A stretch of 5,466 nucleotides of DNA from contig CAAGLU010000364.1 of the NCBI GenBank assembly GCA_900770865.1, positions 1 to 5,466 of the forward strand, read 5' to 3'. Shown piece after piece: positions 4,980-5,466 of the stretch (position 1 is its first letter; every line of letters starts with the position of its first letter). The notes under the pieces are model-generated. The model had not been told where the DNA came from and did not search any database. It saw nothing but the letters and a program-made list of their open reading frames with translations. A program made the translations under genes and the position numbers. The DNA is from an uncultured Atopobiaceae bacterium (lineage in GTDB: Bacteria > Actinomycetota > Coriobacteriia > Coriobacteriales > Atopobiaceae).

Positions 4980-5466
4980 TTTTCTCGTTCTCGTCTTGGT
5001 AGTCATTCTCGTGCTGCTCGTCGTCTGCGTTGTACGCGCGGCGGCGATGAAGCCCACGCTCCCCGCCGGCGAGCCCATCGACGCGGGCGGCTATCACGCC
5101 GGCGATGCGGAGGTCGAGCGCTTCCGCACGCTGCTGCGCATCCCCACCGTCTCGCGAGACGACCCCGCCCAGCTTGACCGCGAGCCCTTCGATCGCTGGG
5201 TACCTACGCTGCAGCGCCTCTACCCCCGCACGTTCCAGGCGTTCGAGCTCACTCGCATCGACGAGTACGGCATCCTCATGCGCTGGCCTGGGCGCAACTC
5301 TTCGCTGGCGCCCGTCGTGATGATGGCCCACCACGACGTGGTGCCCGCGGACGGCCAGGAGTGGACGTACCCGCCCTTTGCCGCCGAGATCCACGACGGC
5401 CAGATCTGGGGACGCGGCACGCTCGACAACAAGCTCTGCTTCTGCGGCTGCATGGAGGCGTTCGAG
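4975..5466 (+). CDS. Membrane-anchored M20-family metallopeptidase (partial, N-terminal 164 residues)
   Basis: N-terminal part of a zinc-dependent M20 peptidase, most like the carboxypeptidase S/PM20D1 branch, which hydrolyses peptide or N-acyl amino acid bonds. Residues 1-20 are almost entirely Val/Leu/Ile, an uncleaved anchor or signal helix; with an Arg right after it, topology is uncertain. Residues 45-60 give the family opening (AEVERFRTLLRIPTVS). Metal site one is H119-H120-D121 in MMAHHDVVPAD, the M20 HxD motif. PPFAAEIHDGQIWGRGTLDNK ends in the bridging ligand D151 and K153. The catalytic Glu pair, remaining ligands and dimerisation domain lie past the right edge; a complete enzyme would normally be 450-500 residues. 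The start ATG at 4975 has GGAGG four bases upstream; ATG 5047 would lose the anchor. It is separated from the HAD gene by 466 bp of repeat-rich DNA, so it is a separate transcription unit. Confidence 0.94.
   Translation, partial: MVFLVLVLVVILVLLVVCVVRAAAMKPTLPAGEPIDAGGYHAGDAEVERFRTLLRIPTVSRDDPAQLDREPFDRWVPTLQRLYPRTFQAFELTRIDEYGILMRWPGRNSSLAPVVMMAHHDVVPADGQEWTYPPFAAEIHDGQIWGRGTLDNKLCFCGCMEAFE

Noticed and set aside
4732..5394. 220-codon open frame on the minus strand
   Set aside because: It overlaps the M20 peptidase, whose HxD and GRGTLDNK motifs are unambiguous, and its translation is His/Arg-rich shadow sequence.

Overview
The window is high-GC chromosomal DNA, most probably from a member of the Coriobacteriia (Actinomycetota), Atopobiaceae or Olsenella-like. 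This rests on the GC-rich third codon positions, the style of the Ser/Thr kinase and its partner HTH protein, and the PadR/HAAS/DUF4097 gene set. It is a judgement from protein resemblance, and no 16S or other marker gene is present.

Layout. The left third is on the minus strand: a small helix-turn-helix regulator (1734 to 1276), then a membrane-anchored eukaryotic-type Ser/Thr protein kinase (from about 1126, running off the left edge). Next is a gene-free stretch of about 750 bp (1735-2482). It holds a long inverted repeat with a nested palindrome, six degenerate GC-rich tandem repeats, and finally a promoter with two near-identical palindromic operators. The centre is a tightly packed plus-strand operon: a PadR repressor (2483-2824), a HAAS/DUF4097 membrane protein whose start codon overlaps the PadR stop (2824-3663), and a Cof-type HAD phosphatase (3690-4508, or from 3663). 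A second gene-free stretch (4509-4974) holds a 26-bp tandem repeat that runs into an inverted repeat with about 31-bp arms, plus two further hairpins. An N-terminally anchored M20 metallopeptidase then starts at 4975 and is cut by the right edge.

How the genes may work together. The HTH protein and kinase look like a conserved regulator-plus-kinase pair. The kinase has an altered catalytic loop (HLD-IT-PSN rather than HRD-LK-PxN), which I believe is usual for its subfamily at the Lys position but unusual at the Arg. The PadR protein very likely represses its own operon: one operator fills the spacer between the -35 and -10 elements, and the second lies just past the expected transcription start. 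The HAAS/DUF4097 protein would then be the regulated membrane or envelope product. The HAD phosphatase appears to be co-transcribed, and its link to that function is unknown.

I see no tRNA, rRNA, CRISPR array, transposase or clear intrinsic terminator. The least explained parts are the two intergenic inverted-repeat and tandem-repeat blocks, which could be dispersed repeat elements or structured RNAs. No established novel system can be proved from this window alone.
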